This document shows, one piece after another, positions 20,991 through 22,993 of a stretch of DNA of 22,993 nt. The stretch spans positions 1 through 22,993 of the forward strand of contig JABYQS010000428.1 of NCBI GenBank assembly GCA_022592435.1, written 5' to 3'. The translations under genes were made by a program, and so were the position numbers. The stretch's first letter is position 1, and each line of letters starts with the position of its first letter. This DNA is from Cerioporus squamosus (Eukaryota; Basidiomycota; Agaricomycetes; Polyporales; Polyporaceae). Below the pieces are notes generated by a model, which saw only the letters and a list, made by a program, of their open reading frames with translations, had not been told where the DNA came from and ran no database searches.

Positions 20991-22993
20991 ATGAGCAGAC
21001 GACAATCGCGTGTATCTATCGACGCCAGGCAGCACGACACCCTGCTGGAATTCGAGACCTGTGCGTGTTCCCGTCGCCGGACTCCGTCCATCTCTCACGC
21101 TCATACGTCCGTGCTCATGTCCCCGCTCTCGTTCAGTCAAGAAGAAATTCCTCCTGGCCAACAAGCATATCACGAAGTGCGTGTCGTGCGCTCGTCATAT
21201 CTGCGTCTTCGCATGGCAATGGTGGAGAGAGACTGACATGTGGCTGGGCTAGGCTGAACTCGACCCTGAGCGCACGGATAGAAGAACTCAATGCGCAGAT
21301 ATCTACCCTCTATGTCGAGAACCTTCGCCTCAGGGCCTCCGAGATTGCGCTCACATCGCAGTTGAAGAAGGAGAGGGAGAAGTCCAGGAAGATCTTGGCC
21401 GATGCAGAGTCCGCGGTAAGCATCCATCTTGCTTTCGTGTTGAGGACCTCTCCATCTCCTTGCCTTCTTTGCTTCCCCAATCCGACTTGACCCTTGCCTC
21501 AAACTCACCGTGGCTTTGCTCGGTATTTCAAATGTTCGCTGTAGGGCGAGTTCAACTATGCTTGTATATTGGTGCACATATGCCCTTCTTCACTCGTATC
21601 CTGCGCCTGCCTTCCGCCGTCGCATCGTTTCCATCTCTCGAGGCTCGAACCGCTTCGACTGGAGCATCACGGCATGTGGTCTTGTCATCCATTAATCGAG
21701 CTGGCTTGCTGCATGTTGTTGACCTCTCGCATGTCTCCAGACACACAACCTCATGAAGCAGCTTGGCTTCATCCGCAAGTCATGTGGCATATCACATCGT
21801 TCCCCCAGTCCGGAAGCCAACCCTCAACCACCACGCGCGAAGCGTCCCATCCCAGACCCCAATGTATCACCGCCTCCGAACCGCATCGCTCGTCCACCAA
21901 CAATTCCTGTTCTCGTGGAAGATGACGAACCCAACATGTCTTCCCCAGAAGACCTTGACGAGCAAGAGCCGGAGTCGAGCCCAAGCCTCGTTCGTAAACG
22001 CAAGACGAAGTCGCGGACATCCAGTACTTCTTCCAGCCGTTCCCTGTGCCCTTGTCCAAATCGCCATCGCCCCCTGTGGAAGTCCTTCAGATTGACTTTG
22101 ACGGCCAGCTAGGCAAGTCAGGGAAGCGGCGACCCACACGACCAGAGCGGTCTCTTGACGAGCGTGTCAATCACCGCGGTCACTGCGGACGGCCTCGGTC
22201 GCCCACCAAGCCCTGTTCCTAGCTCTCCGGTGCGTGATGCGATGGAAGAAGACGAGCTAGCTGCTGCGGAGCCCGACGATAATGAGGTTGAGGCGATCCT
22301 GCAGACGGTAACCAAGCGAGAGCGCAAGGTCAAGAAGGAGCCGGTTACCGAACGCATACGAGAGGCTGACAGCGACGCCGCCGAGGTCCCTCGTCCACGC
22401 GAGCGCAAGAAGCATCGTGCCACGGAGGATCCGGCTGATGTTGTCGTGGGGAGCAAGTCGAAACTCAAGGACGTCACGAACTCGCAGGCGAGCCGATCTG
22501 CTTTGCCTCAGCTCGACACGACGTCAGGTACGTCACTGCCAGACTGAACGCTCGCGGAAGATTGTGTCTCATGTATTACTGTCATAGATCGCGAGCGTCG
22601 ACGCTCCCCTGATGTCGACGTGCCGACCTCCGCCACCAGTCTCGCGAGTACGTCAACCAGGAACTTCCTGTCAACTCCTGCTACCACGCCAGCGCCTCCC
22701 TCGAAACCTCCGTCTCACTTACCACGCCGCGCTCATCGAGTCCTATTGCGCCCCACCTCAGCCCGAATCGGAGTCTGCTCTCGGCGGACGCGAGCGTCGC
22801 GTGCGCAAGAGCATCAACTACGCGGAGCCAAAGCTGAACAGTAAGTCCCCAATCCCGTCGTCCTTGGGAGCACGCTCACTCACGTCACATCTGTCCCCAG
22901 GAAGATGCGCAAACCTGACCTGCTCCGTCGACGGGTTCAAAGCGCACGTCGCTGGCCGCGCAGGATGATCCGCTGCCTATCTCTTCGCGATCG
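20991..22993 (+). CDS. sgo1: Shugoshin, 3' partial, with frame breaks
   Basis: Protector of centromeric cohesin: recruits PP2A through its N-terminal coiled coil and binds phosphorylated histone H2A through its C-terminal SGO motif. Start ATG at 20991 (MSRRQSRVSIDARQHDTLLE). Exons 20991-21060, 21137-21176, 21253-21415 and 21741 onwards are in perfect phase and give the conserved KKKFLLANKHITKLNSTL and a coiled coil (IEELNAQISTLYVENLRLRA), then THNLMKQLGFIRKS. The middle is acidic and Pro/Ser-rich (for example EEDELAAAEPDDNEVEAIL). Near the end GGRERRVRKSINYAEPKLN followed by KMRKPD is the C-terminal SGO box. One-base corrections are needed near 22018, 22100-22160, 22700, 22752, 22900 and 22920. 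Intron 3 (21416-21740) is unusually long at 325 bp. The stop codon lies beyond the window. Confidence 0.85.
21416..21740 (+). other. Long intron 3 of shugoshin
   Basis: Donor GTAAGC and acceptor TCTCCAG join exons in phase (..ADAESA to THNLMKQLG). At 325 bp it is several times the usual intron here. I looked for a skipped exon or inserted element and found neither: internal open frames have no shugoshin-like sequence. Confidence 0.6.

Overview
This window looks like nuclear DNA from a basidiomycete fungus, most likely an Agaricomycete and plausibly a polypore. Reasons: genes are split by many short GT-AG introns (mostly 48-80 bp), some exons are as short as 12-27 bp, coding DNA is GC-rich, and the gene families fit (a class I hydrophobin, DUF6534-like and DUF6593-like proteins, an Agaricomycete-style shugoshin). 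I see no bacterial-type operon, CRISPR array, tRNA, rRNA or transposase gene. Exon coordinates below were worked out by hand from splice signals and reading-frame continuity.

Layout. 1-1745 (+): 5'-truncated multi-spanning DUF6534-like membrane protein. 2017-2214 (-): weak unidentified ORF. 2698-4949 (-): AGC-like Ser/Thr kinase with all main catalytic motifs but several single-base frame breaks. 6099-6589 (+): intact three-exon class I hydrophobin with a TATA box. 7277-7492 (-): intact 71-residue protein of unknown function with its own TATA box. 8439-9176 (+): intact three-exon DUF6593-like protein. 9749-12713 (+): intact 18-exon, 631-residue MFS transporter of the vacuolar amino-acid/drug (DHA2) type. 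13035-14747 and 15205-17155 (-): tandem pair of cyclase-fold (kynurenine-formamidase-like) genes with identical 11-exon structures, 333 residues each. 17840-20657 (-): PRP4-type spliceosomal kinase. 20991-22993 (+): shugoshin, running off the right edge.

Most notable: (1) the tandem cyclase genes have perfectly conserved exon lengths, but one copy has an enlarged 356-bp intron (63 bp in the other) next to its most diverged long exon, and both lack two of the histidines expected in the metal-binding motif; (2) single-base frame breaks, many explained by one missing G or C, occur in the kinase, PRP4, shugoshin and DUF6534-like genes, while the hydrophobin, MFS, DUF6593-like and cyclase genes are perfectly in frame. 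I read this mainly as consensus or assembly error, with pseudogenisation or a second haplotype as alternatives.

Functional links are limited. PRP4 and shugoshin are divergent across 333 bp and may share a promoter; one acts in splicing, the other in chromosome cohesion. The MFS gene converges on the cyclase pair, so a small amino-acid-related cluster is conceivable but not shown. Nothing here is clearly a new defence or mobile system.
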